DNA from: Paraburkholderia eburnea
Lineage (GTDB): Bacteria > Pseudomonadota > Gammaproteobacteria > Burkholderiales > Burkholderiaceae
Length of the DNA stretch: 64,000 nucleotides
Reading direction: 5' to 3'
Assembly (NCBI RefSeq): GCF_002917095.1
Contig: NZ_PQGA01000003.1
Span: 62,001-126,000, forward strand
Shown here in pieces: positions 20,064-29,271 of this stretch. The position numbers and the translations under genes were made by a program. Every line of letters begins with the position of its first letter. Position 1 is the first letter of the stretch. The notes below the pieces were generated by a model. The model searched no databases. It had not been told where the DNA came from and saw only the letters and a program-made list of their open reading frames with translations.

Positions 20064-20684
20064 ATGGCGCGGGGCCGATTCATCACGTTCGAGGGCATCG
20101 ACGGCGCGGGCAAGACCACGCATCTGGCGTGGTTTCGCGAGCAGCTCGAACAGAAGCTCGCCGCCGCCGGACGCACCGTGGTCATGACGCGCGAGCCGGG
20201 CGGCACGCCGATGGGCGAAAAGCTGCGCGAGATCCTGCTCAACGAGCCGATGGACCTCGAAACCGAGGCGCTGCTGATGTTCGCGGCGCGCCGCGAGCAT
20301 CTCGCGCGCGTCATCGAGCCGGCGCTCGCGCGCGGCGACTGGGTGCTGTCCGACCGCTTCACGGACGCCACCTTCGCCTATCAGGGCGGTGGGCGCGGCT
20401 TGCCGCGCGACAAGCTGGAGGCGCTGGAGCGCTGGGTGCAGGGCGGTTTTCAGCCCGATCTGACCGTGCTGTTCGACATCGACCCCGATACCGCGAGCGA
20501 GCGTCGCGGCGCCGCGCGCGCACCGGACCGCTTCGAGAGCGAAACCGACGCGTTCTTCACGCGCACGCGCACCGAGTACCTGCGTCGTGCGGAAGAAGCG
20601 CCGTACCGCTTCGCGATCGTCGATTCGTCGCAGAGCATCGAAGAGATCCGCCGCCAGCTCGAACAGGTGATCGGCGCGCTCTGA
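20064..20684 (+). CDS. tmk: Thymidylate kinase
   Basis: Tmk phosphorylates dTMP to dTDP. The 206-residue protein starts [20 protein letters not shown], which contains the P-loop. The [16 protein letters not shown] motif is near residue 97, and the lid region [13 protein letters not shown] follows. The start ATG directly follows the mltG stop with no gap, so translation is likely coupled. holB follows after 39 bases, a common tmk-holB arrangement. Confidence 0.97.
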   Translation: MARGRFITFEGIDGAGKTTHLAWFREQLEQKLAAAGRTVVMTREPGGTPMGEKLREILLNEPMDLETEALLMFAARREHLARVIEPALARGDWVLSDRFTDATFAYQGGGRGLPRDKLEALERWVQGGFQPDLTVLFDIDPDTASERRGAARAPDRFESETDAFFTRTRTEYLRRAEEAPYRFAIVDSSQSIEEIRRQLEQVIGAL

Positions 20685-20723
20685 GCCGTGTCGCGTTTCG
20701 CGTCTAAAAGGTTGATTTGACAC

Positions 20724-21761
20724 ATGATTTATCCTTGGCAAAGCGGTGATTGGGAACGCCTGCAGCAGTTGCGCAGCCACTGGCCGCATGCGCTGCTGCT
20801 GCACGGGCAGGCCGGCATCGGCAAGCTCCAGTTCGCCCAGCATCTGGCGAAGGGGCTGCTGTGCGAGTCGCCGCAAGCCGACGGTCAGCCGTGCGGCGCC
20901 TGCCCGGCCTGCACGTGGTTCGCGCAGGGCAATCACCCCGATTACCGCGTGGTGGTGCCCGAAGCGCTGGCCGGCCTCGTCGGCCCCACGGGCGCCGAGG
21001 ACGACGCCAAAGCCGACAAGGCCGACGGCGACGAGGGCAAGAAAACCCGCACGCCCAGCAAGGAAATCAAGATCGAGCAGGTGCGCGCGCTGCTGGACTT
21101 CACCGGCGTGGGCTCGCATCGCGGCGGCCTGCGCGTGGTCGTGCTGTATCCGGCCGAGGCGCTCAACGTCGCGGCGGCCAACGCGCTCCTGAAGACGCTA
21201 GAAGAGCCGCCCGCGAGCGTGGTGTTCGTGCTCGTGTCCGCGCGCATCGACCGTCTGTTGCCGACCATCATCAGCCGCTGCCGCCAGTGGCCGATGGGCA
21301 CGCCCTCGCCGCAGGAGGCCCAGGCCTGGCTCGCGCAGCAGGGCGTCGCCGACCCGGTCGGGCTGCTGGCCGAAGCGGGCGGTGCGCCGCTTGCGGCGCT
21401 GGCGCTCGCGAGCGACGAGAACCGCACGCTGCGCGACTGGACGCTCGCCCAGCTCGCAGCCGGGCCGGACTGCGACGCCTTCGCCTGTGGCGAGACGCTG
21501 CAGAAGCTGCCGGTGCCGCTCGTGCTCGGCTGGTTGCAGCGCTGGGCCTACGATCTGCTCGCCGAACGCACGGCGGGCCGGCCGCGTTATTACCCGCAGG
21601 CGGCGCACGCGCTGGCCCGCTGCGCCGGCAAGGCTGACGCGGGCGCGCTCGCGCGCTATCTCAAGACCGTGACGCGCCAGCGCGCCGTCGAGAACCATCC
21701 GCTGAATGCGCGCCTCGTGTTCGAGGAGCTTTTTCTCGGCTATCGTGAAATGTTTGCCTGA
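20724..21761 (+). CDS. holB: DNA polymerase III subunit delta prime
   Basis: Delta prime is the fixed wrench subunit of the clamp loader. The 345-residue protein has the degenerate P-loop region HGQAGIGKLQFAQ near residue 28, a zinc module with cysteines in CESPQADGQPCGACPACTWF, and the helix KTLEEPPASVVFVLVS. An acidic and lysine-rich insert of about 20 residues lies between the zinc module and EIKIEQVRALLDF; such inserts are variable in Burkholderiales. The sensor-like SRCRQWPMGTP follows. It follows tmk in an apparent operon. Confidence 0.94.
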   Translation: MIYPWQSGDWERLQQLRSHWPHALLLHGQAGIGKLQFAQHLAKGLLCESPQADGQPCGACPACTWFAQGNHPDYRVVVPEALAGLVGPTGAEDDAKADKADGDEGKKTRTPSKEIKIEQVRALLDFTGVGSHRGGLRVVVLYPAEALNVAAANALLKTLEEPPASVVFVLVSARIDRLLPTIISRCRQWPMGTPSPQEAQAWLAQQGVADPVGLLAEAGGAPLAALALASDENRTLRDWTLAQLAAGPDCDAFACGETLQKLPVPLVLGWLQRWAYDLLAERTAGRPRYYPQAAHALARCAGKADAGALARYLKTVTRQRAVENHPLNARLVFEELFLGYREMFA

Positions 21762-21815
21762 ACTTCGCTTCAGGCCATTCCGCCCGTTTTCCCGTCTTTC
21801 TTCGCAGGACCGCTC

Positions 21816-22601
21816 ATGTTTGTCGATTCGCATTGCCACATCAACTTCGAGGGCCTCGCCGACCGCCTGCCCCAGGTGCTCGAAAACATGCGTGCGCAGG
21901 ACGTCACGCACGCGCTGTGTGTTTCGGTTGACCTGGAGACGCTGCCTTCGGTGCTCGACATCGCGAGCCGGTTCGAGAACGTCTACGCGTCGGTGGGCGT
22001 GCATCCGGACCACGAGGACGTGCAGGAACCCTCGGTCGCCGATCTCGTGGAGCTGGCGAAGCACCCGAAGGTCGTGGCGATCGGCGAAACGGGGCTCGAT
22101 TACTATCGACTGGGCGAGCGCACCGTCGAGGACATGGAGTGGCAGCGCGAGCGCTTTCGCACGCACATCCGCGCCGCGCACGCGACGGCCAAGCCGCTCA
22201 TCATCCATACGCGGGCGTCGTCCGAAGACACGCTGCGCATCATGGAAGAGGAACGCGCAGGGGAGCCGGGCGGCGTGATGCACTGCTTCACGGAACCTTG
22301 GGCGATCGCCGAACGTGCCATCGCCCAGAATTTTTACATTTCGCTGTCGGGTATCGTCACGTTCAAGAGCGCGACCGAGGTGCAGGAGGTCGCGCGCCGG
22401 GTGCCGATCGAGCGTTTGCTGATCGAAACGGACTCGCCGTATCTTGCGCCAGTGCCATTTCGGGGCAAACCGAATGAACCTGCGTACGTTAGTCATGTCG
22501 GAAGGTTCATTGCCCAGCAACGCGGATTGCCGGATGCCGAACTCGGCGCTGCCACCACGCAGAACTTTTTCCGGCTGTTCAAGATCCCGGTTCCGGCCTG
22601 A
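21816..22601 (+). CDS. TatD family metal-dependent DNase/hydrolase
   Basis: TatD-like proteins are two-metal hydrolases with 3'-5' exonuclease activity linked to DNA repair. This one has 261 residues. The metal-binding residues are in FVDSHCHINFE at the N-terminus, AIGETGLDYYR near residue 89, KPLIIHTRAS near 128, MHCFTEPW near 155 and IETDSPYLAPVP near 205. It follows holB after 54 bases with AGGA before the ATG and probably belongs to the same transcript. Confidence 0.95.
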   Translation: MFVDSHCHINFEGLADRLPQVLENMRAQDVTHALCVSVDLETLPSVLDIASRFENVYASVGVHPDHEDVQEPSVADLVELAKHPKVVAIGETGLDYYRLGERTVEDMEWQRERFRTHIRAAHATAKPLIIHTRASSEDTLRIMEEERAGEPGGVMHCFTEPWAIAERAIAQNFYISLSGIVTFKSATEVQEVARRVPIERLLIETDSPYLAPVPFRGKPNEPAYVSHVGRFIAQQRGLPDAELGAATTQNFFRLFKIPVPA

Positions 22602-22707
22602 CGCTTTGCCGTCAACGTGTTGAAAGACCGTCCGCTGCTGGCAAATCCGCTTGATCGATTTGATCCGCTTGTTATCAATCAGATATCGAATAACGTTAAG
22701 GCCTGAC

Positions 22708-23421
22708 ATGAATCTGAATTCGCTTACGTCCTCCGTCCACGCCGCGCGCGCACCGCGCGCCGCCAGCCTGCGCAGCCTCGCTGCCGCGCTCGCCATCGGC
22801 GTGGGCGCCGCCTTCGTCGCGAGCGCGCCGGCCTATGCCGCGCCGATCGACTCGCTCGTGAAGGGCGTGAAGTTCGACGACGACAAGGGCGTTGCCAAGG
22901 ACATCGCGAACGGCATGGACCCCAATGCCACGGACGAGCAGGGCATGCCGCTGCTCGTGCTGGCCGCGCGCGAAAAATCGGACAAGGTCGCGGCGCTGCT
23001 GCTCGACAACCCGAACACCAAAATCGACGCCGAAGACAAGGCCGGCGAGAACGCGCTGATGCTGGCGTCGCTCAACGGCGACGTCGATCTCGTCAAGCTG
23101 CTCATCACCAAGGGCGCGAAGGTGAACAAGCCGGGCTGGACCCCGCTGCACTACGCTGCCGCCAACGGTAACGACGACGTGGCGAAGCTGCTGATCGGCT
23201 ACTCGGCGGACGTGAACGCACCGTCGCCCAACGGCACGACGCCGCTGATGATGGCCGCGCGCGGCGATCACATGAGCACGGCGAAGCTGCTGCTCGATCA
23301 CGGCGCGAACCTGCAGGCCAAGAACCAGATCGGCATGACCGCGCTCGATTTCGCCAGGCAGTACAAGGCGCCGGACGCGATCAAGGATCTGTCGGCGCGC
23401 ATGGGTCAGGCTGCGCAGTAA
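22708..23421 (+). CDS. Exported ankyrin repeat protein
   Basis: The 237-residue protein has an N-terminal signal-like segment (about residues 20-45, ending near APAYAAP). Four to five ankyrin repeats then fill residues about 60-230; repeat cores such as GWTPLHYAAANGNDDVAKLL and GTTPLMMAARGDHMSTAKLL are clear. Ankyrin stacks bind other proteins, so a periplasmic binding or scaffold role is likely, with the partner unknown. The ATG at 22708 was chosen because the signal segment follows it directly. A hairpin without a T-tract lies 42 bases past the stop. Confidence 0.9.
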   Translation: MNLNSLTSSVHAARAPRAASLRSLAAALAIGVGAAFVASAPAYAAPIDSLVKGVKFDDDKGVAKDIANGMDPNATDEQGMPLLVLAAREKSDKVAALLLDNPNTKIDAEDKAGENALMLASLNGDVDLVKLLITKGAKVNKPGWTPLHYAAANGNDDVAKLLIGYSADVNAPSPNGTTPLMMAARGDHMSTAKLLLDHGANLQAKNQIGMTALDFARQYKAPDAIKDLSARMGQAAQ

Positions 23422-23651
23422 AGACGCAACAAAGACGTAATAAGCACGCACGAATCCGGGTTGGGCGGGCGCGAGTCCAGGCTCGCCGCCCGCGCGGGAA
23501 AGGACGCCGCAGGCGGCCAGCCGCACGGCAGTCCGGAAAAACAGTGCACAATAGCGGAATTGCCTTTCGCCGCCGACGCCGCCACCGGCTCGCGCCAGCG
23601 ACCGGCATGCGGCGCGGGGGCGCCGCCCCACACGACGAATCAAGGAGAACC

Positions 23652-24008
23652 ATGCTGCGGGCTCTGTTCTGCGCCGGCGCGCTCATGTTGCCGCTCTCGG
23701 CTTTCGCATTCACTGCCAGCGACCTCAACCGCCTTTGCTCGAAGACCGACGTAGCTTCGCGTAGCGCCTGTGCGGCTTATATCGAAGGGGCCGCCGACGG
23801 CATCTTCAATACCATCGACGCGATCGGCGGCACGACCGGCCCGCGTGTCGGCCAGTATTTCTGCCTGCCGCCCGATGCGCGCTCGGCGCAACTGACCGAC
23901 GCGGTGCGCAAGTACATCGCCGACAATCCCAATGTGGCCGGCTACAACGCCAGCACGGCGATATCGCTGGGTCTGGGCAAGGCGTTTGCCTGCAAGACGG
24001 GTAGCTGA
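23652..24008 (+). CDS. Rap1a/Tai-like small exported protein
   Basis: This 118-residue protein has a signal peptide (MLRALFCAGALMLPLSAFAF). The mature part of about 98 residues shows the layout of the Rap1a/Tai domain: an early cysteine in LNRLCSK, SACAAYIEGAADGI, CLPPDAR in the middle, VRKYIADNPNVAGYNAS, and a final cysteine in GKAFACKTGS. Family members such as Serratia Rap1a are periplasmic immunity proteins against type VI effectors, but many orphan copies exist. No effector gene is next to it, so I give only the fold, not the function. AAGGAGA precedes the ATG. Confidence 0.82.
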   Translation: MLRALFCAGALMLPLSAFAFTASDLNRLCSKTDVASRSACAAYIEGAADGIFNTIDAIGGTTGPRVGQYFCLPPDARSAQLTDAVRKYIADNPNVAGYNASTAISLGLGKAFACKTGS

Positions 24009-24457
24009 AACCGCCTGTTCCCGCTGGATGGTCCTTCCATCCAGAGGATCGATCACGCAATTGACTTTCTAACCGGCTGCGCACACGCGCGCGCAGCCGC
24101 GTCTTCTCGTTGCCGTTGAACCTACGGCGAAGTCCTCATTCGATTCACCTCCGGGCTATTAAGCCGTTACCGCATTCTTTCGCGTTTTTTTACGCGTCTT
24201 GGCGTAGCGTTGCGTCAGCGCGCTCATGACCTTTCCTGACGTGCGGCCAATCGGCGCGGGCCAGCAGGCTTCTGCGGGCGTGGCGGGACGGGTTCGCCGG
24301 TATCGCGGCACGCTCCGTGCTAGGCACTCTGATTGCGGGCCGGCAGCGCGAGTGCGAAGGTCGCGAGAGGGACGCACAGGCGGTACGCTGAATCCACGAC
24401 GCCCGCGCCCAGAACCTATAACAGAGGAAGCAAGATGAGACGGGAGGAAGAGCAACG
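24009..24457. other. 449-base intergenic region upstream of otsA
   Basis: Two hairpins without a strong T-tract follow the Rap1a/Tai-like gene (24024-24045, and a GC-rich stem at 24075-24098 followed by a mixed T/C run); the second may act as a weak terminator. A T-rich patch lies at 24177-24191. A very short minus-strand ORF is described separately. The rest probably holds the otsA promoter, which I could not place. Confidence 0.5.
24159..24227 (-). CDS. Possible 22-residue basic peptide
   Basis: A minus-strand frame starts with ATG at 24227 and is preceded by AGGAAAGG at a usable distance. It encodes only 22 residues, rich in Lys, Arg and Thr (MSALTQRYAKTRKKTRK and a short hydrophobic tail). 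It might be a real micro-protein, the leader of something, or chance; I do not recognise it. The ribosome binding site and composition are the only support. Confidence 0.25.
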   Translation of the reverse strand: MSALTQRYAKTRKKTRKNAVTA

Positions 24458-25894
24458 ATGGCCAGGCTGATAGTCGTCTCGAACCGTGTGGCGACGCCCA
24501 CGGAGACCAAAGGGTCGGCAGGGGGGCTTGCCGTCGGTGTGTTTGGCGCGCTCAAGGATGCGGGCGGCGTGTGGTTTGGCTGGAGCGGCGACGTGGTGAG
24601 CGAGACCGTGGCGAACGCCGGCCCGACGCTCGTCCAGGAAGGCGCCGTCACGTTCGCGACGGTCGGCCTGACGAAAAAGGATTACGACCAGTACTATCGC
24701 GGCTTTTCGAACGCCACGCTCTGGCCGGTATTCCACTATCGCAATGATCTCGCGCGCTACGAGCGCGACGAATACGCGGGTTACCGGCGCGTCAACGCCT
24801 GGCTCGCGCACAAGCTCATCAAGCTGATCGAGCCCGACGACATCATCTGGGTCCACGACTACCATCTGATTCCGTTCGCGGAGGCGCTGCGTGGCGAAGG
24901 CGTGCGCAATCGCATCGGCTTCTTCCTGCATATTCCGTTTCCGTCGCCGCAGGTGTTGCAGACGATTCCGCCACACGACGAGCTGGTGAAGTCGCTGTGC
25001 TGCTACGACCTGCTCGGGTTCCAGACCCGCAACGACCAGCAGGCGTTTCACGACTACGTGGCGCGCGAGGCGCACGGCGTCGTGCGCGAACTGGGCCTAA
25101 AGCACAGACAGGACAAACAGGACAATCACAGCGAGCACGAGGGCGAAATCGAAGCCTATGGGCGCAAGCTGCGCACGGGCGTCTATCGCATCGGCGTGTT
25201 TCCCGACGAAATCGCCGAACAGGCCGCGCGCTACGAAAGCCGCCAGCACGTGCTCGATCTCAAGCAAAGTCTGGAAGGCCGCAAGCTCATCATGAGCGTG
25301 GATCGCCTCGACTATTCGAAGGGGCTCGTCGAGCGTTTTCATGCCTTCGAGCAGTTGCTCGAACATTCGCCCGAATGGCGCGGCAAGGTCACGCTCGTGC
25401 AGATCGCGCCGCCCACGCGCTCGGACGTGGCCAGCTACAAGGTCATCCGCGAGGAACTGGAGCGCGAAGCCGGGCGCATCAACGGGCGTTACTCGGGCCT
25501 CGATTACACGCCGATCCGCTATCTGAGCCAGCAGTACGACCGCTGGAAGCTGATGTCGCTGTTTCGCGAGTCGCAGATCGGCTATGTCACGCCGCTGCAC
25601 GACGGCATGAATCTGGTCGCGAAGGAGTACGTAGCGGCGCAGAATCCCGACGATCCCGGCGTGCTCGTGCTGTCGATCTTCGCGGGCGCCGCCGCCGAGC
25701 TGAGCGGCGCGCTGCTCGTGAATCCCCACGACGCGGCGGGCATGTCCGAGGCGCTGGAGCGCGCGCTGTCGATGCCGCTCGCCGAGCGCAAGGCGCGCTA
25801 CGAAACCAATATGGAAGCGCTGCGGCACAACGATCTAGGCGTGTGGCGCGACCGGTTCCTGAGCGATCTGGCGAGCGTGCCGCAGCCCCGCTGA
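24458..25894 (+). CDS. otsA: Alpha,alpha-trehalose-phosphate synthase (UDP-forming)
   Basis: OtsA makes trehalose 6-phosphate from UDP-glucose and glucose 6-phosphate, a compatible solute route. The 478-residue GT20 protein begins MARLIVVSNRVATPTE and carries GGLAVGVFGAL, WVHDYHLIPFAEALR near residue 131, the donor-binding DRLDYSKGLVERFHAF near 284, and HDGMNLVAKEYVAAQ near 380. A strong GGAGGAAG precedes the ATG. The phosphatase gene otsB is not next to it, so the second step must be encoded elsewhere. Confidence 0.96.
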   Translation: MARLIVVSNRVATPTETKGSAGGLAVGVFGALKDAGGVWFGWSGDVVSETVANAGPTLVQEGAVTFATVGLTKKDYDQYYRGFSNATLWPVFHYRNDLARYERDEYAGYRRVNAWLAHKLIKLIEPDDIIWVHDYHLIPFAEALRGEGVRNRIGFFLHIPFPSPQVLQTIPPHDELVKSLCCYDLLGFQTRNDQQAFHDYVAREAHGVVRELGLKHRQDKQDNHSEHEGEIEAYGRKLRTGVYRIGVFPDEIAEQAARYESRQHVLDLKQSLEGRKLIMSVDRLDYSKGLVERFHAFEQLLEHSPEWRGKVTLVQIAPPTRSDVASYKVIREELEREAGRINGRYSGLDYTPIRYLSQQYDRWKLMSLFRESQIGYVTPLHDGMNLVAKEYVAAQNPDDPGVLVLSIFAGAAAELSGALLVNPHDAAGMSEALERALSMPLAERKARYETNMEALRHNDLGVWRDRFLSDLASVPQPR

Positions 25895-26005
25895 GCCACA
25901 TTGATCCAAATTCAGGGGCGGGACAGGGACGATTGCGTATCATCCGGCGTTGATCCTTGCCCGCCCTGGCTTGTCCAGGCCTCAGCGACGCTTCATCAAC
26001 GCCTC

Positions 26006-27181
26006 ATGCTCACCACGCTCGCCATCGCTAACTACCGCTCGCTGCGCGAGCTCATCGTGCCGCTCGGGCCGCTCAACGTCATCACCGGCCCCAACGGCAG
26101 CGGCAAGTCCAATCTCTATCGCGCGCTGCGTCTGCTTGCGTTGACCGCGCGCGGCGGCGTGATCCCGTCGCTCGCCCGCGAAGGCGGGCTGCAATCGACC
26201 CTCTGGGCCGGTCCGGAACGCTTCTCGCGCGCCGTCGCGGCGGGCGACTATGCGGTCCAGGGCACGGTGCGCAAGGACGCGGTGAGTCTCAAGCTCGGTT
26301 TCGCGGGCGAGAGCTTCGGCTATGCCATCGATCTGGGCTTGCCGCCGCCCGCGTCGACCTCGCAGTTTTCGCTCGACCCCGTCATCAAGCGCGAGTGCAT
26401 CTGGAGCGGGCCGGTACTGCGTCCGTCGGCGCTGCTCGTGGATCGCCAGGGGCCGATGATCCGCATCCGCGGCGAATCCGGGGGCAGCGCCGAATGGTCC
26501 ACGCTCGCGCAGCCCGTGGCGAGCTTCGACAGCATGATGACGGAGTACGCCGACCCGCGCAGCGCGCCCGAGATGATCGCGGTGCGCGAGCAGATCCGCT
26601 CGTGGCGCTTCTACGACCATTTCCGCACCGATGAGTACGCGAGCGCGCGCCAGGTGCAGATCGGCACGCATTCGCCGGTGCTCGCCGATGACGGCGCGAA
26701 TCTCGCGGCGGCCTTGCAGACGATTCGCGAGATCGGCGATGGCGCGGCGCTCGATGCGGCGATCGGCGATGCGTTCGCGGGCGCGCGCGTCGAAATCGTC
26801 AATCACGAAGGGCGGTTCGAAGTGGGGCTGCGCCAGGAAGGGCTGCTGCGGCCGCTGCGCGGCGCGGAGCTGTCGGACGGCACCTTGCGCTATCTGCTGC
26901 TCGCGGCGGCGCTGCTCAGCCCGCGTCCGCCCGCGCTGCTGGTGCTCGACGAACCGGAAACCAGTCTGCACCCCGATCTGCTGCCGTCGCTCGCGCGCCT
27001 GATCGCGCGGGCGTCAAAGCAGTCGCAGGTGCTGGTGGTCTCTCATGCGCCGCGGCTCGTGGCGGCGCTCGAACGCGAGGCGGGCAGCCAGTCGATCGTG
27101 CTGGAGCGGCGGCTGGGCGCGACGGCCTTCGCCGATCCCGATACGCTCGACATTCCGGCCTGGAAATGGCCAGCGCGCTGA
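26006..27181 (+). CDS. AAA family ATPase, RecF/SMC-like
   Basis: This is an ABC/SMC-type ATPase of 391 residues without a visible nuclease or coiled-coil domain. It begins LTTLAIANYRSLRELIVPLG, the usual N-terminal strand pair of RecF/OLD-like proteins, with the Walker A motif GPNGSGKSNLYRAL near residue 28. A signature-like AELSDGTLRYLLLAAAL is near 288, Walker B is in LLVLDEPETSLHPDLLP near 311, and the switch His is in VVSHAPRLV near 347. I take the ATG at 26006, where homology starts. Neighbouring genes give no clue, and its role is unknown; DNA repair or defence are both possible. Confidence 0.88.
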   Translation: MLTTLAIANYRSLRELIVPLGPLNVITGPNGSGKSNLYRALRLLALTARGGVIPSLAREGGLQSTLWAGPERFSRAVAAGDYAVQGTVRKDAVSLKLGFAGESFGYAIDLGLPPPASTSQFSLDPVIKRECIWSGPVLRPSALLVDRQGPMIRIRGESGGSAEWSTLAQPVASFDSMMTEYADPRSAPEMIAVREQIRSWRFYDHFRTDEYASARQVQIGTHSPVLADDGANLAAALQTIREIGDGAALDAAIGDAFAGARVEIVNHEGRFEVGLRQEGLLRPLRGAELSDGTLRYLLLAAALLSPRPPALLVLDEPETSLHPDLLPSLARLIARASKQSQVLVVSHAPRLVAALEREAGSQSIVLERRLGATAFADPDTLDIPAWKWPAR

Positions 27182-27399
27182 ACTCGGCTCAATCCGCCGA
27201 AATTTGCGCCGATTCCATGCGCTGACGATGTTTCCCGATGTTTCCGCATGTAAGCCGATATGAGAAATTGAAAGACTCGGGGCGCGTCGCCAGCGATTCC
27301 CCAATAATGATTCTTTGCCGACGGCCCGGAATGGTCAGGCCCGCAATATGCTTGATCTGAACGACCGGACACGACTGGCCGAACACTGGAGACACTCCG

Positions 27400-28467
27400 A
27401 TGAGAATTGCGCAGATCGCTCCGCTGACCGAATCGGTTCCACCCAAGCTCTATGGCGGCACGGAACGCGCCGTGTCGTACATCACCGAGGCGCTGGTCGA
27501 GCTGGGCCACGACGTCACGCTGTTCGCGAGCGGCGATTCCGTCACGAGCGCGAAGCTCGAACCGGTCTGGCCGCGCGCGCTGCGGCTCGATCCGGCGATC
27601 CGCGACCGGGTTGCGCCGCACATGCTGCTGATGGAACTGGTGCGCCGTCAGGCCGACCAGTTCGATGTGCTGCACTTCCATATGGATTACTACTCGTTTT
27701 CGGTGTTCAAGCGCCAGGAAACGCCGTTCGTCACGACGCTGCATGGCCGGCTCGATTTACCCGAGCAGCAGCCGGTGTTCGACACGTTCAACACCGCGCC
27801 CGTCATTTCGATCTCCAATTCGCAGCGCCAGCCCTTGCCGCAGGCCAGGTGGCTGCGCACCGTCTATCACGGCCTGCCCGAGCACCTCTACACGCCGCAA
27901 CCCGTGGAGCCGCGCTATCTGGCCTTCCTGGGCCGCATTTCACCGGAAAAGCGCGTCGATACCGCGATCCGCATCGCCCAGCGCTGCGGCCTGCCGATCC
28001 GCATCGCCGCGAAGGTGGACGAGGCCGACCGCGAGTATTTCGAACGCCAGATCAAACCGCTGTTCGCGCTGCCGAACGTGGAGTTCGTCGGCGAGATCAA
28101 CGACGGTCAGAAGGCGGAATTCCTTTCGGGCGCGCACGCGCTGCTGTTTCCGATCGACTGGCCCGAGCCGTTCGGCCTCGTGATGATCGAGGCGATGGCC
28201 TGCGGCACGCCGGTGATCGCCTTCAATCGCGGCGCGGTGCCCGAAGTGGTGGATGACGGCGTGTCGGGTTTCATCGTCGAAGATGAAATCGGTGCGGTGG
28301 CCGCCGTGAATCGCCTTGCGCGTTTGCCGCGTGCGGGCGTGCGCCACCGCTTCGAGGAGCGCTTCACGTCGCATCGCATGGCGCAGCAGTACGTGGAGGC
28401 GTATCAGGCGGTGATTCGCGCGAACAGGCGCTCGCGCTTCAAGGTGATCGATACGTCCGCGACGTGA
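27400..28467 (+). CDS. Family 4 glycosyltransferase
   Basis: This is a GT-B fold retaining glycosyltransferase of 355 residues. The N-terminal domain starts MRIAQIAPLTESVPPKLYGG, which holds the Gly-Gly acceptor/donor loop. The C-terminal domain has FLGRISPEKRVDTAIRIAQR near residue 172 and the EX7E block in EPFGLVMIEAMACGTPVIAF near 255, ending in RGAVPEVV. It is a cytoplasmic enzyme and its sugar donor and acceptor are unknown. TGGAGA precedes the start. It lies 218 bases after the AAA ATPase gene. Confidence 0.92.
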   Translation: MRIAQIAPLTESVPPKLYGGTERAVSYITEALVELGHDVTLFASGDSVTSAKLEPVWPRALRLDPAIRDRVAPHMLLMELVRRQADQFDVLHFHMDYYSFSVFKRQETPFVTTLHGRLDLPEQQPVFDTFNTAPVISISNSQRQPLPQARWLRTVYHGLPEHLYTPQPVEPRYLAFLGRISPEKRVDTAIRIAQRCGLPIRIAAKVDEADREYFERQIKPLFALPNVEFVGEINDGQKAEFLSGAHALLFPIDWPEPFGLVMIEAMACGTPVIAFNRGAVPEVVDDGVSGFIVEDEIGAVAAVNRLARLPRAGVRHRFEERFTSHRMAQQYVEAYQAVIRANRRSRFKVIDTSAT

Positions 28468-28504
28468 GCGAGGCGGACGTAGCGGGGTCGTGCGTCAGAG
28501 CGCG

Positions 28505-29092
28505 TTAAAGCTTCAGCCGCGTGATCTTGGTGGTGCCGAGCGAGAGATCGCCGATCAGGCCGCTGTTGGTGAGCACGAAGACTTCGACGGGCTTGACGGC
28601 CGTGGTGGTGTCGATCGAGCCGTTGGCGCCGACCTTGACGAGCGCAACCGATGCGTCGCCGCCCACCGACCAGCCTTCCGAGGTGTGCAGCCGCTCCAGC
28701 GCGTCCTGCGTCATGAAGAGATAGACCACCGCCTTCGACTGCATGCCGAGCGTCGCGCCCACCGACGCGCCCGTCGTGCTGTAGTAGCCGACCGTATTGC
28801 CGCCCTCGCGCAAGGCGCCGTCGCCATGCTCGCCGCCGATGCCGATGCCCGCCTGGATCACCTGCGGGAAGACCAGCACGCCGCGCGCCTTGCCGACGAG
28901 TTCGCGCGCACCCGGCACGGTCTGGAAGAGACGCGACAACGTGCCGTCGACGCTGGCGTCGATCGACTGACGGCGTGCGTCGTTGCTTTGTGCAGTAGGC
29001 GGCGAATTGCCGGTGGTGGAGCAGCCTGCGAGAGCCGCGCTGGCCAGCGCGATGGCAACAGAAGTCTTCAGGATGAAGCGACGTCCTTGCAT
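28505..29092 (-). CDS. SYLF/YSC84-domain lipoprotein
   Basis: This 195-residue exported protein has a lipoprotein signal with the lipobox LAGC at residues 21-24, so it should be anchored in a membrane by its N-terminal cysteine. The mature part is a YSC84/SYLF domain: GKARGVLVFPQVIQAGIGIGG, then YYSTTGASVGATLG, LFMTQDALERL and GWSVGGDASVALV. SYLF domains bind phosphoinositides in eukaryotes; the bacterial role is not known. It is convergent with the glycosyltransferase gene, 37 bases away. Confidence 0.9.
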   Translation of the reverse strand: MQGRRFILKTSVAIALASAALAGCSTTGNSPPTAQSNDARRQSIDASVDGTLSRLFQTVPGARELVGKARGVLVFPQVIQAGIGIGGEHGDGALREGGNTVGYYSTTGASVGATLGMQSKAVVYLFMTQDALERLHTSEGWSVGGDASVALVKVGANGSIDTTTAVKPVEVFVLTNSGLIGDLSLGTTKITRLKL

Positions 29093-29271
29093 GTTGTTCT
29101 CCGTTCTGGTTTCCGGAAAGCCAAACCGCTACGGCGTTGCCGATCACGGATCAGCCTCGTCGTTATAGCACAGGGATTAAAATCAGCTTTCGGCGCGGGC
29201 ACGGAATTCGCGCACGGGCGACGCGTTGTCGCGGGGCCTGACAGTCTGGCGAGCGACCCGCGAGGGCGGCG

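Noticed and set aside
23462-23495. A GC-rich hairpin after the ankyrin gene as a terminator
   Set aside because: The stem is real but no T-tract follows, so intrinsic termination is unlikely.
23652-24008. A toxin-immunity or type VI secretion locus around the Rap1a/Tai-like gene
   Set aside because: No effector, VgrG, PAAR or adaptor gene is in the neighbourhood; the flanks are an ankyrin gene and otsA.
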